Below are positions 7,776 to 15,737 of a stretch of DNA of 18,481 nt, piece by piece. Position numbers and translations under genes: made by a program. The first letter of the stretch is position 1, and each line of letters opens with the position of its first letter. The stretch covers positions 1 to 18,481 of the forward strand of contig JAGSPR010000083.1 in assembly GCA_018262455.1 (NCBI GenBank), read 5' to 3'. The notes under the pieces were generated by a model, which saw only the letters and a program-made list of their open reading frames with translations, was not told where the DNA came from and made no database searches. This stretch comes from Deltaproteobacteria bacterium. GTDB lineage: Bacteria; Myxococcota; Polyangia; Haliangiales; Haliangiaceae.

Positions 7776-9890
7776 ATGGCCGCAGCCCGGATCGTCACCG
7801 CAGCGTTTGCTGGTTTCTTGTGCGCGGCGTGCGGTTCCGCCGCCCACATGAAGATCGCGTGGCCCGATGCGGCTGTCGAGCTGCGCGACGAAGCCGACCG
7901 CGACGCGGCGATCGACCGGCTGTGGGTGACCCCGCTGGGCGCACAGCGGGACCGCGCCCGCGCAGCGATCGCGGCGGCACTCGCCACGCGGATCGACGAT
8001 GCGGTGACCGATGACCGGCCGTTCGCGGCGGCGGTGTTGCTCGATCAGCTGATCTGGATGTGGCAGGCAGATCCATCCGAGATCGGTCGCGGGCTCTCGG
8101 CGCATACCGATCAGCTGCTGCGGCTGCGCGCGGTCTTCGCGAAGGCGGGCGCGCTCGAGCCCGCGGTCGAGACGTTGATCGTGCTCGCCGAGATCGATCC
8201 GGAGCATCGCCAGACGCACCTCAGCGAGCTCGAGGAGGTGCTCGCGTTCGCCGACCAGCTTGCGATCGCCGAGAACGGCCCGAATGCCGGGCGCGCGCAG
8301 CCGCTCGCGTTACTCCAGCCGACCGCGCTGGCCCTGCCGTTGCCGTGGCTGGTCGATCGCTATGTCGCGCTGCTGATCGGCCGCCAGATCGCGGTGGCGG
8401 GCCTGATCGACAAGCATGGCGCCTCCATGGAGCTCGTGCGGGCGCATCACGACATCCTGTCGACCTCGCGCAGGATCGCGAACGTGCTCGCGCGCGCCAA
8501 TCGGCCCCACGAGATCCACCGGCAGGTCGCACGGATCAAGGGCATCGGATCGGATCGCGAGCTGGCCACGCGCGCCGAGATCCTCGCCGATCAGCCCACC
8601 GCGGATGCGTACAACGAGCTCGCCAGCCTGCTGCGGGTCGACGACACCGCACCCGATCCGGCGGCGGCGCTCGCGGTGTGCCTCGCGGGCCTCGCGCGGT
8701 TCCCATCGGATCCAGGCCTGCTGTCGGCGGCCGGTGGTGACGCTCGAACGCTCGGACGGACCGATCAGGCGATCGCGCTGTACGAGGGCGCGCTGCAGGG
8801 CTCGCGCGAGCTCGACACCGCCGTCGCGCTGCGGCTCGGCAAGCTCTACGGCGACCGGATCGGCCGACTCGCCAGCAGTGGCCGCCCCACCGCAGCGACC
8901 GCCGCGTGGCGCGAGGTCATGCGGTTCACCGCCGGGGCCGCGAAGCAACATCCGAACATGGTGTGGCAGCAAACCGCCGCGCTCGCGGAGTCCGCGCTCG
9001 GCAAGGGCCTCGCGAGTCAGGGCCTGATCACGGATGGCCGGCACGCCTTGACCGCCTCGCTCGAGCGCGCGCCATCGATCGACGCCTACGAGACGCTCTC
9101 GACGATCGAGGTCCAGGTCGACCGGTTCACCGCCGCTCAGCGCTGGGCGAAGGCAGGCATTGGCCTGCTCGGTGGCGCTTCGACCGGAGACCGCTATCGA
9201 CGCGCCAAGCTCGAGCGGCTGGCCGCGGACGCGCTGCGCCGGGCAGGCAATCAGCGCGCCGCTGCGGCGCAGTACCTCGATTCACTCCGGACCTGGGCGT
9301 CGCTCGGGGAGAGCAAGGATCTGCCATCCTCGATCACGGCGGAACGCCTGCTCGATAGCGGGCGCTCGATGTGGTGGCTCGGCGACTCGGCCCGCGCGCT
9401 CGACCTGGTGAGCTCCGCGGTCGACGCCGATCCCGAGTCCCCCGCGATCCCTGCCGGTGCGGTCGCGTTCCTGATCCAGACCGGGCGCTATCGCGAAGCG
9501 CTGGACGCGTTCCATCGGGGGATCGGCGAGCCCGCGGGCAACGAGCTCTACAAGGTCTACATGAGCCTGTGGATCCTCGGTGAAGCAAGGCGCATCGGGG
9601 AGCCGCGTGACCGGATCGCCACGGAGTACCTCGGCGGGCGCCGCGGTGACCTGTGGTACGAGCTGCTCGCGCGCGCGGCGGTCGGACAGATCCCGTTCGA
9701 GAGGCTGCGCGCCGCGGCGACGACCGGGCCTCGCAAGGGAGAGCTCGCGTTCTACGGGGCCGTGCTCGGGCTCGATCCGAGGTCCGCGACCCCGGAGGGT
9801 CGGCGCCTGCTGCTGCGCCAGACGGTCGAAGCACAGGTGGTCTTCGACGCCGAATACGATCTGGCGCGCCAGTACCTCGCGCAGCCGTGA
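7776..9890 (+). CDS. TPR-repeat lipoprotein, first gene of the cytochrome locus
   Basis: A 704-residue protein with an N-terminal lipoprotein signal; the probable lipidated residue is Cys19 in FLCAACGS, with a slightly unusual Cys at -3. The rest is almost entirely helical and Ala/Leu/Arg-rich. TPR-like units are visible in the middle and C-terminal parts (TDQAIALYEGALQGS, GNQRAAAAQYLDSLRTW, ARALDLVSSAVDADPESP, GRYREALDAFHRGI). No heme motif or catalytic motif is present. The ATG at 7776 is preferred to the in-frame TTG at 7767 because of the candidate -10 box at 7763. The 15-heme lipoprotein cytochrome gene follows after 33 bases on the same strand, so co-expression is plausible. A role in assembling or docking the conduit is a guess from position; TPR lipoproteins are also common elsewhere in such genomes. 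Confidence 0.85.
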   Translation: MAAARIVTAAFAGFLCAACGSAAHMKIAWPDAAVELRDEADRDAAIDRLWVTPLGAQRDRARAAIAAALATRIDDAVTDDRPFAAAVLLDQLIWMWQADPSEIGRGLSAHTDQLLRLRAVFAKAGALEPAVETLIVLAEIDPEHRQTHLSELEEVLAFADQLAIAENGPNAGRAQPLALLQPTALALPLPWLVDRYVALLIGRQIAVAGLIDKHGASMELVRAHHDILSTSRRIANVLARANRPHEIHRQVARIKGIGSDRELATRAEILADQPTADAYNELASLLRVDDTAPDPAAALAVCLAGLARFPSDPGLLSAAGGDARTLGRTDQAIALYEGALQGSRELDTAVALRLGKLYGDRIGRLASSGRPTAATAAWREVMRFTAGAAKQHPNMVWQQTAALAESALGKGLASQGLITDGRHALTASLERAPSIDAYETLSTIEVQVDRFTAAQRWAKAGIGLLGGASTGDRYRRAKLERLAADALRRAGNQRAAAAQYLDSLRTWASLGESKDLPSSITAERLLDSGRSMWWLGDSARALDLVSSAVDADPESPAIPAGAVAFLIQTGRYREALDAFHRGIGEPAGNELYKVYMSLWILGEARRIGEPRDRIATEYLGGRRGDLWYELLARAAVGQIPFERLRAAATTGPRKGELAFYGAVLGLDPRSATPEGRRLLLRQTVEAQVVFDAEYDLARQYLAQP

Positions 9891-9907
9891 CCGAGCAGAG
9901 GTCGTGT

Positions 9908-9913
9908 TAGCGT
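9908..9913 (+). promoter_or_regulatory. Candidate -10 element ahead of the first cytochrome gene
   Basis: TAGCGT ends ten bases before ATG 9924, in the 33-base gap after the TPR gene. If used, the leader would be only a few bases long and the cytochrome genes could be expressed apart from the TPR gene. The evidence is spacing only. Confidence 0.3.
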
Positions 9914-9923
9914 CGGCGCGGGG

Positions 9924-11162
9924 ATGATCAGGCAGCTCTGGTTCGTCGTCGTGGTCCTGGTCGCGGCATGTTCGCCGGCGCGCCGGTCCGACGCGCCGGT
10001 GCCGCCGGTCGATCCGACACGCCTCGACCACCAGCGTCATGCGCTGATTCCGTGCGACGGATGTCATCGCTCCAGCGCGCGACCGGGCGCCGATGATCAC
10101 AGGCCCTGTGACGATGGCGCCTGCCACAAGGCCAAGTTCCTCGGGCCGCCGAGCTTGTTCTGTCAGGTCTGCCACAAGACCGTGACCACGACCCCGCTCG
10201 CAGCTCCGCTCAAGCAGTATCCCGTCGAGGACCCGTGGCAGTCGCTTCCGCCGGTGTTCTCGCATCGCCGTCACATGGACGCCGACCGCATGGAGAAGCG
10301 CGTCGGGTTTCATGTCTCGTGCGCCGATTGCCATGCCCGGAGTGACGGCATGCTCGTGCGACCGGACCACGCCACGTGCTCGCGCTGCCACGCGGTCGAG
10401 GCGGCTCTCGCCAAAGCACCGAGCATGGAGAGCTGCGCGGGCTGTCACCAGGGCGGTGCGCGGCCTCGTGCGCGCGTCCGAGTGATCCAGAATGACCTGC
10501 AATTCCATCACGAGCGACATCGCATCGACCGCAAGGGCGTGCCGATCAAGTGCGAGGACTGTCACCGCCAGAGCGGGAGGTCGTCGACCTATGCAGACCA
10601 TCCTGCGCCGCGCATCGAGTCCTGCGTCGGCTGTCACGACGATGCCCATCGCACACCGTATCCGATGCGGATGCGAATCTGCGAGACGTGCCACCTCGAG
10701 CGCAGATCTTCGCTGACCGCGCTCGCGCCGCGCAACCACCTGCCCGCCACCGAGCGTCCGCTCGATCACACGCTCGCATTCCGTCGCGATCATGCCGAGG
10801 TCGCGGCACGCAACAGCGCGCGCTGCGCGACGTGCCACACCCAGATGTCCGGCAATCCGCAGCAGGCATGCGACGAATGTCATCAGCGGATGCTGCCCGC
10901 GGATCACCGGATCACGTTTCGCGAGCTCGACCATGGACCGGAGGCCGCCGCCGATCGCACCCGGTGCGCGACCTGCCACGTGGTCGAGTTCTGCACCGCG
11001 TGCCACGCGCAGCGCCCCCGATCTCACGGGTTCGCGAGCACGTTCGTCCGGGAGCACGGTCGGCTCGCGCGGCTGAACGTGCGCGCATGCACGACGTGCC
11101 ACCTCGAAGACTTCTGCCAGGGCTGCCATGCCGCGCCCGCGGGACGGCGAGGTCTGCCGTGA
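9924..11162 (+). CDS. Multiheme c-type cytochrome lipoprotein with 15 heme motifs
   Basis: A 412-residue lipoprotein: hydrophobic signal then VAAC with lipidated Cys16. Fourteen CXXCH motifs start at residues 44, 80, 133, 152, 171, 210, 234, 253, 301, 316, 348, 357, 389 and 398, and one CX4CH (CDDGACH) at 62, giving 15 predicted covalent hemes, about one per 26 mature residues. Segments such as FSHRRH (113-118) and FHHERH (194-199) match the FxHxxH pattern that supplies distal histidines in cytochrome c3/c7-type proteins. No CXXCK or other catalytic heme motif is present, so it looks like an electron wire. The last two heme pairs are near-copies of each other. The lipid anchor and the following barrel gene suggest the surface or inner-face component of an outer-membrane conduit. 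Its TGA overlaps the GTG of the barrel gene. Confidence 0.95.
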   Translation: MIRQLWFVVVVLVAACSPARRSDAPVPPVDPTRLDHQRHALIPCDGCHRSSARPGADDHRPCDDGACHKAKFLGPPSLFCQVCHKTVTTTPLAAPLKQYPVEDPWQSLPPVFSHRRHMDADRMEKRVGFHVSCADCHARSDGMLVRPDHATCSRCHAVEAALAKAPSMESCAGCHQGGARPRARVRVIQNDLQFHHERHRIDRKGVPIKCEDCHRQSGRSSTYADHPAPRIESCVGCHDDAHRTPYPMRMRICETCHLERRSSLTALAPRNHLPATERPLDHTLAFRRDHAEVAARNSARCATCHTQMSGNPQQACDECHQRMLPADHRITFRELDHGPEAAADRTRCATCHVVEFCTACHAQRPRSHGFASTFVREHGRLARLNVRACTTCHLEDFCQGCHAAPAGRRGLP

Positions 11163-12853
11163 AGCGCGTGATCGCCGGCTTGTTGCTCGCGGCGACCACC
11201 GCGTCCGCCGACGCTCCTGCCGGCGCGGTGCTCGTCCTCACGCGCGAGCCAGGGCCGCGCCACCTGCGGATGCGGCCGCGCGCGCTGGCGCAGGCGTCAG
11301 TCCCGCCGGCACGCCCTCGCCCGCCGATGCCGACCGCACCGACCGCCTCTGCCACTGCGATGGAACCGATCGAAGGGCTCGACGGGATCCGCGACGTGCG
11401 CCAGCCGGTGTCGTTCAGCCTCAACCTCGGCTATCAGGTCGACGGGGCCCGCCCGAGTGGCCTCGCGGGGCTCGGCGCGCCGGCACCGACGCCCGGTCGC
11501 GACTACGCGACGCTGCGCTCGTATGGCTTCGGCGAGGCCTTCCTCAGCACGCGCGGCATCGGGCTCGGCAGCCTCGAGACCTACTTCGCGGTGCGGTTCC
11601 AGGCGGCACGCAAGCTCGTCAACGACCAGGAGCCGGTGCCGTCGCCGATCGCGACGTGGTTCGAGCGCAGCGGCACCGAGCTGCGGACCGGATGGGCCGA
11701 GCTCAAGGACTTTCTGCCGCGTCGCCTCGGCCTCCAGCGGTTGCGCGTCCGCGCCGGCGATCAGTTCGTCTACGGGCCGTGGATCCTGCACATGGATGGC
11801 ATCTACGCGACCTACGAAGGCCCCACCTTGACCGCCGCGCTTTACAGCGGCACGAGACACTCCGACTACACCCGCGTGCAATCTGCGGTTCGGCCGCTCG
11901 CCGCCGGCGGCTCGCTCCGGATCGATCTGCGAGGCATCCCCAACGCGGTGCCGATCGCGGTTGCCGGCGAGTACCTCAAGCTGTCGAGCTCGTCGGAGAC
12001 CGGTGAGGCGGCAGTCGACACCGAGCTCTTCGAGGTCGACTGGCGTCCGCGACGTGACATCGCCGTGATCGGGCAGATCCGCGGGGTCAACGGCGCGCTG
12101 GCGAACCAGCAGGTCGAGGTGCGCACGCGCTACAAGCAGGTCACGAACTTCGTGTTCGAGCTGATGCGACGGTTCGATTCGGACTGGCGCTGGGATCCCT
12201 CGCTGGTCACCCGGCCGACCCAGGACTCGACCGAGGCGCGGCGCTACCTCGACCTCGGCCCCGTGCTACCCCAGCTGATCGCGTCGGCGCGCGCGGGCAC
12301 GTTGATCCGCGAGAACATCGATCTGCTCGGCCGTATCGCATACGCCACCGACCTCGCCAACAAGGGCGAACCGGTGAACACGTTCTCGTCGCCCTACCTC
12401 GAGCTCGCCGGCGCGCTCGAGGTCCGGTTGCGCCGCCAGGTGGCATTCGGTGTCAGCGCGCTGTCGCGCCAGACCAAGCGCGAGCAACCAGCGCCGGACG
12501 AGCTGATCCTCGATACCCACGGCCCGATCGATCCGCTCCCCCGCGACACCCAGATCGGCGAGGCCGGCTTCGTCGAGCTCGGGACGTCGCTCAAGATGAC
12601 GCTCGGTGCGCGGCGATTCTCCGCGATGGTCGAGGTCTACGGACGCAGCACCACGTACTCCGTGCTGTACCGCGATCCGCTCGCACCCTTGCCGACGACC
12701 GACGTCCGGGGTGGCGGCCGGTTCACCGTCGACGCGTGGGTCGGGCAACGAGCGCGGCTGTTCGCGTCGTACGACGTCTCGAGCCGGCTCGCCACGGCGC
12801 CCGACATCAGCGGCTACAAGAGCCTCAAGCTCGTCGTCTCGGGGGTGTACTGA
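11159..12853 (+). CDS. Predicted outer-membrane beta-barrel (porin of cytochrome conduit)
   Basis: A 564-residue protein starting at GTG 11159, which overlaps the stop of the cytochrome gene (GTGA). It has a signal peptide (MKRVIAGLLLAATTASADA), then a Pro/Ala-rich stretch (about 45-68), then from about 83 many short alternating strands with aromatic belts and polar turns (SFSLNLGYQVDG, LETYFAVRFQAARKL, LTAALYSGTRHSDY, FSAMVEVYGRSTTYSVLYRD). It ends in LKLVVSGVY, and an aromatic last residue is typical of outer-membrane barrels. No cysteine is present in the mature part. Its position between two multiheme cytochromes is as for the MtrB, PioB or OmbB porins that sheathe a cytochrome through the outer membrane. 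MtrB is longer (about 700 residues). The barrel assignment is from strand pattern and context; strand number was not determined. Confidence 0.82.
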   Translation: MKRVIAGLLLAATTASADAPAGAVLVLTREPGPRHLRMRPRALAQASVPPARPRPPMPTAPTASATAMEPIEGLDGIRDVRQPVSFSLNLGYQVDGARPSGLAGLGAPAPTPGRDYATLRSYGFGEAFLSTRGIGLGSLETYFAVRFQAARKLVNDQEPVPSPIATWFERSGTELRTGWAELKDFLPRRLGLQRLRVRAGDQFVYGPWILHMDGIYATYEGPTLTAALYSGTRHSDYTRVQSAVRPLAAGGSLRIDLRGIPNAVPIAVAGEYLKLSSSSETGEAAVDTELFEVDWRPRRDIAVIGQIRGVNGALANQQVEVRTRYKQVTNFVFELMRRFDSDWRWDPSLVTRPTQDSTEARRYLDLGPVLPQLIASARAGTLIRENIDLLGRIAYATDLANKGEPVNTFSSPYLELAGALEVRLRRQVAFGVSALSRQTKREQPAPDELILDTHGPIDPLPRDTQIGEAGFVELGTSLKMTLGARRFSAMVEVYGRSTTYSVLYRDPLAPLPTTDVRGGGRFTVDAWVGQRARLFASYDVSSRLATAPDISGYKSLKLVVSGVY

Positions 12854-14370
12854 TGCGGGCGGCCGCGATCGCGATCGCCATGGTGTGCGCGTGGTCATGG
12901 TCATCCGCCCTCTCGGCCCGGGACCTGCGGACCGCGCCGGAAGGTTTCGAACACAACGTCCACGCCCGCATCGTCGACGTTTCGGGCGCAGCCGCGATCG
13001 CATGCACACACTGCCACGCGGTGAAGGCCGGGTTGCTCGTCAGTCGGCCAGGTCACACAGGCTGCTTCGGCAGCTGTCACGGTGCGATGCCCGCACGCCG
13101 TGAATCGGTGAGTCCCGAGCGGATGCGGCTGTGCACCGCGTGTCATGCCGAGACCGCGCTCACCACCGCGGCCGTCGCCAAGCAGACGGTTCCCTATCCG
13201 CCGTACTCGCTCGGCCGCGAGTTCGCGCTGCAGATCGGCCACAAGGCACATGCGACGGTCGCCTGCTCGCAGTGTCACGACAACCGGTCCGCCATCCCAC
13301 ACAGGCGGTGCATCGGCTGCCATGATGGCTCCGTTGGCAAGGGCCCGGCGATGACGGCGTGCAACCTCTGCCACACGCCAGCCTCGGGAGTGCCCGATCC
13401 ACCGATGTTCTTGCGCACGAAGGACACCCAGATCTTCGTGACGACGGCGTTCTCGCACGACAAGCATGCCAGGCGCGGCGGGATCGCCAGGCAGTGCATC
13501 ACGTGTCATGCAGCGATCATCGAGACCAACGATCGCCAGCTGCCGCGCCCGACCACTGCCAGCTGTGCGGTCGCGGGCTGTCATGACGGCAAGGCGTCGT
13601 TCGCAGTCACTGCGTCGTGCACGAGATGCCACCAGGATGTTCCGGCGACGAGGTACGAGATGTCGCGCGTGGTCAACCGGTTCGGCCACGGCGGCGCCCA
13701 CGAGGGCGCGAAGCTGCCGTGCGCGGCGTGTCACCCGCTCGGCAAGACCGGCGAGGTGATGGTGTCGAACCACACCCCGTGCGCCCCGTGTCACGCGGAG
13801 CAGTTCGGTGCGCGCAACCCGACCATCTGCACGGCCTGCCACATCGGGACCGAGCCGTGGCGCAAGCTGGTCGCCGATCGTCTGCCGGCCGATCGCACCG
13901 AGTTCGGCGCGACGCTCGAGCATCGCAAGCACCCCGGCGCGTGCGTGAGCTGTCATGTGCTCGACACCACGCACGACGAGCTTCGTCCGCCGCGCGGACA
14001 TCGCGCCTGCACCGGGACCGCCTGCCATGCCGTGACCACCGGGCCCGCGCCGCAGCTCACCGCATGCGAGAGCTGCCATCAGCGCGGCCTGGCCGCCGAG
14101 CGCGACCGTGCCCGGTTGGCCGCGACGTGGTCGGTGCGCGCGCGGTTCAAGCACGCAGCGCACCAGGAGGGGCCACGCGTCCGCGCGACGCAGCTCGCGT
14201 GTGTCGTCTGTCACGATGATCTGTCCTCCCCCACCGTGCTGTCGCTCGCCGTGCCCGCGAAGGCGACGTGCGCGCCGTGCCACGACGGCCAGACCGCGTT
14301 CAAGCTCACCGGCACCACGTGCACGCGATGTCACCCCGGGGTCTCGACCGTGACTGGAGCCCGACGCTGA
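12853..14370 (+). CDS. Secreted multiheme c-type cytochrome with 18 heme motifs
   Basis: A 505-residue protein with a Sec signal (hydrophobic core about 5-19, cleavage near ALSA-RD) and no lipobox, so soluble periplasmic or secreted. Fifteen CXXCH motifs begin at residues 51, 94, 138, 153, 170, 215, 256, 290, 310, 326, 364, 405, 450, 473 and 490. Three are variants: CX3CH at 71 (CFGSCH), and CX4CH at 238 (CAVAGCH) and 386 (CTGTACH). Up to 18 hemes are predicted. FSHDKH (200-205), IGHKAH, LEHRKH and FKHAAH fit distal-ligand HxxH segments as in class III cytochromes. No CXXCK is seen. ATG 12853 shares its A with the barrel gene stop (TGATG), and its own stop is coupled to the next gene in the same way. 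The likely role is the periplasmic, barrel-spanning or extracellular part of the electron conduit. Confidence 0.94.
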   Translation: MRAAAIAIAMVCAWSWSSALSARDLRTAPEGFEHNVHARIVDVSGAAAIACTHCHAVKAGLLVSRPGHTGCFGSCHGAMPARRESVSPERMRLCTACHAETALTTAAVAKQTVPYPPYSLGREFALQIGHKAHATVACSQCHDNRSAIPHRRCIGCHDGSVGKGPAMTACNLCHTPASGVPDPPMFLRTKDTQIFVTTAFSHDKHARRGGIARQCITCHAAIIETNDRQLPRPTTASCAVAGCHDGKASFAVTASCTRCHQDVPATRYEMSRVVNRFGHGGAHEGAKLPCAACHPLGKTGEVMVSNHTPCAPCHAEQFGARNPTICTACHIGTEPWRKLVADRLPADRTEFGATLEHRKHPGACVSCHVLDTTHDELRPPRGHRACTGTACHAVTTGPAPQLTACESCHQRGLAAERDRARLAATWSVRARFKHAAHQEGPRVRATQLACVVCHDDLSSPTVLSLAVPAKATCAPCHDGQTAFKLTGTTCTRCHPGVSTVTGARR

Positions 14371-14723
14371 TGATGCCGCGATCCCAGCGCGCCTACGTGA
14401 TCGCGATGTGCGCGATCATCGGCGGTGCGTTCGCGTATGCCGCGTGTGACTGGGGACGCTGGCCGCGCCTCCTGTACCTGCCGCTCACGCAACGCGTGAC
14501 GTTCGAAGCAGGGTCGACGTCGCTCTCGGTCATCTATTACGGGACCGTCGCGTGGGGGATCGGAGGAGCGCTGTGCGGCTCGCTCGTGGGCGCGATGCTG
14601 ACGAGGATCGTCCCGAGGCCCTGGCCCGACCGTGCGATCCACTTGTTCGGCGCCTGGGCGCTCACCGCGATCGTCCTGGCGGGCGGCTACTACACGTGGA
14701 GCCTGTGGCCGTGGAGCTCGTGA
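14370..14723 (+). CDS. Small membrane protein with three predicted helices, coupled to the cytochrome genes
   Basis: A 117-residue protein starting at ATG 14370, which overlaps the cytochrome stop (TGATG); a second ATG follows at once at 14373. Three hydrophobic helices are predicted near 8-26, 53-78 and 90-110. A Trp/Arg-containing loop lies after the first helix (CDWGRWPRLLYLPL) and RIVPRPWPDR precedes the third. The tail is aromatic (YYTWSLWPWSS). Only one histidine (91) is present, so it is not a b-type cytochrome or a quinol oxidase by itself. I do not recognise the family. Tight coupling to the cytochrome and barrel genes implies a shared job, perhaps an inner-membrane assembly or anchoring factor; that is inference. 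Confidence 0.78.
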   Translation: MMPRSQRAYVIAMCAIIGGAFAYAACDWGRWPRLLYLPLTQRVTFEAGSTSLSVIYYGTVAWGIGGALCGSLVGAMLTRIVPRPWPDRAIHLFGAWALTAIVLAGGYYTWSLWPWSS

Positions 14724-14833
14724 TCGCGGTCGGCAAACCTGACGTGTAAGCGCGGCCCGACTCGTGGCGTTGGATGGGAAAGCTGACGGCCAACTTGGTC
14801 GCCTCCGATGGCATCGCCGAGACCAGCCGCTCG

Positions 14834-14839
14834 AAAGGA
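14834..14839 (+). promoter_or_regulatory. Shine-Dalgarno site fixing the lipoprotein start
   Basis: AAAGGA six bases before ATG 14846. It is one of the few clear ribosome binding sites in the window and supports that ATG over an in-frame codon 72 bases upstream. The rest of 14724-14845 holds no feature I can support. Confidence 0.6.
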
Positions 14840-14845
14840 TCGACC

Positions 14846-15688
14846 ATGACTTGTGTTTTGCGGGTGCTCCGGCACTCATGGGTTTCGTCTGCCCTCATCG
14901 TCACGGCGTGCATGGGCGGCGGATCGAAGATGGCGCAGCCGTCGTCGGTCGCGTCGTCGGGCGGCGGCTACTACGGCCCCCAGCCCGCTCCCGAGCACGT
15001 GGCGGCGTACGAGGGCGACGCACGTCGCGGCGAGCCGCAGCCGGATCGTCCGGGACTCGGCACGCAGTGGGGCGAGTCCGTCTCGGCGCCGATCTCGTTC
15101 TCTCCGTTCGTGCGGTCGTCCTCGTCCCCGTGGGGTGAGGCCGTGCTGCACTACAACGATGCGGAAGGCGTCGGTGCCCATGCCGCGCACCTCGGCTCGC
15201 GCCCGCAGCCGCTCGAGGTCTACGCCGGGGACGGATCGATCGGCATCGCGCTGGTCGACGAGGCAGGGCGCACCCTGCCCGGATTCACGGCGCAAGGGCG
15301 CGCGTTGATCATCGGTGAAGATGGCGCGCGCTATCGCATCGTCGTGCGCAATGGCACCACCGCGCGCTTCGAGATCGTGGCTTCGGTCGACGGACTCGAC
15401 GTGATCGACGGCAAGCCGGCCGATCCGAATCGTCGCGGCTACATCGTCGATCCCCACGGCGTGCTCGTGATCGACGGCTTCCGGACCTCGGACTCGGCAG
15501 TCGCCGCGTTCCGGTTCGGGAGGGTCGCGGACTCCTACGCCGCCCAGACCTCGGGCGATCGCAACGTGGGAGTGGTCGGGCTCGCCGTGTTCTCGGAGCG
15601 TGGCGCGGTGTGGTCACCCGCAGAGCTCGACCGCCGCGACACGGCCGATCCATTCCCGCAACGCGGCTACGCAGTTCCGGCGCGGTGA
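14846..15688 (+). CDS. Conserved-looking lipoprotein of unknown function
   Basis: A 280-residue protein with a lipoprotein signal; the lipobox VTAC gives lipidated Cys22, followed by Gly/Ser at +3 to +5, which does not indicate inner-membrane retention. Residues about 25-70 are a flexible Gly/Pro/Ser-rich stretch. The second half is probably a beta-sandwich: QPLEVYAGDGSIGIALVDE, YRIVVRNGTTARFEIVASVDGLDVIDG, GYIVDPHGVLVIDGFRTSD, VAAFRFGRVADSYAAQTSG, NVGVVGLAVF. The block from the second strand on resembles hypothetical proteobacterial surface proteins, but I cannot name a family. It starts 122 bases after the three-helix protein and has its own ribosome binding site, so it may or may not belong to the cytochrome operon. 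It has no heme motif. Confidence 0.82.
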   Translation: MTCVLRVLRHSWVSSALIVTACMGGGSKMAQPSSVASSGGGYYGPQPAPEHVAAYEGDARRGEPQPDRPGLGTQWGESVSAPISFSPFVRSSSSPWGEAVLHYNDAEGVGAHAAHLGSRPQPLEVYAGDGSIGIALVDEAGRTLPGFTAQGRALIIGEDGARYRIVVRNGTTARFEIVASVDGLDVIDGKPADPNRRGYIVDPHGVLVIDGFRTSDSAVAAFRFGRVADSYAAQTSGDRNVGVVGLAVFSERGAVWSPAELDRRDTADPFPQRGYAVPAR

Positions 15689-15724
15689 CTGCGATTTGCC
15701 AAGGTCCGGCTCGCGCGGGCGCGG

Positions 15725-15730
15725 TAGCAT
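15725..15730 (+). promoter_or_regulatory. Candidate -10 element of the small lipoprotein gene
   Basis: TAGCAT ends seven bases before ATG 15738, consistent with a leaderless transcript. TTGCCA at 15696-15701 is a possible -35, but its spacing of 23 bases is too long to trust. Confidence 0.4.
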
Positions 15731-15737
15731 GCGGCGC

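Noticed and set aside
9282..11129. Very long open frame on the minus strand opposite the TPR and cytochrome genes
   Set aside because: It spans the gap between two clear plus-strand genes and has Arg/Ala-rich shadow composition with no domain. Long antisense frames are expected in DNA this GC-rich.
9924..14370. Idea that the cytochromes are nitrite, tetrathionate or hydroxylamine-type multiheme enzymes
   Set aside because: There is no CXXCK and no recognisable catalytic domain, and the heme density with HxxH segments and the neighbouring barrel fit electron transfer better.
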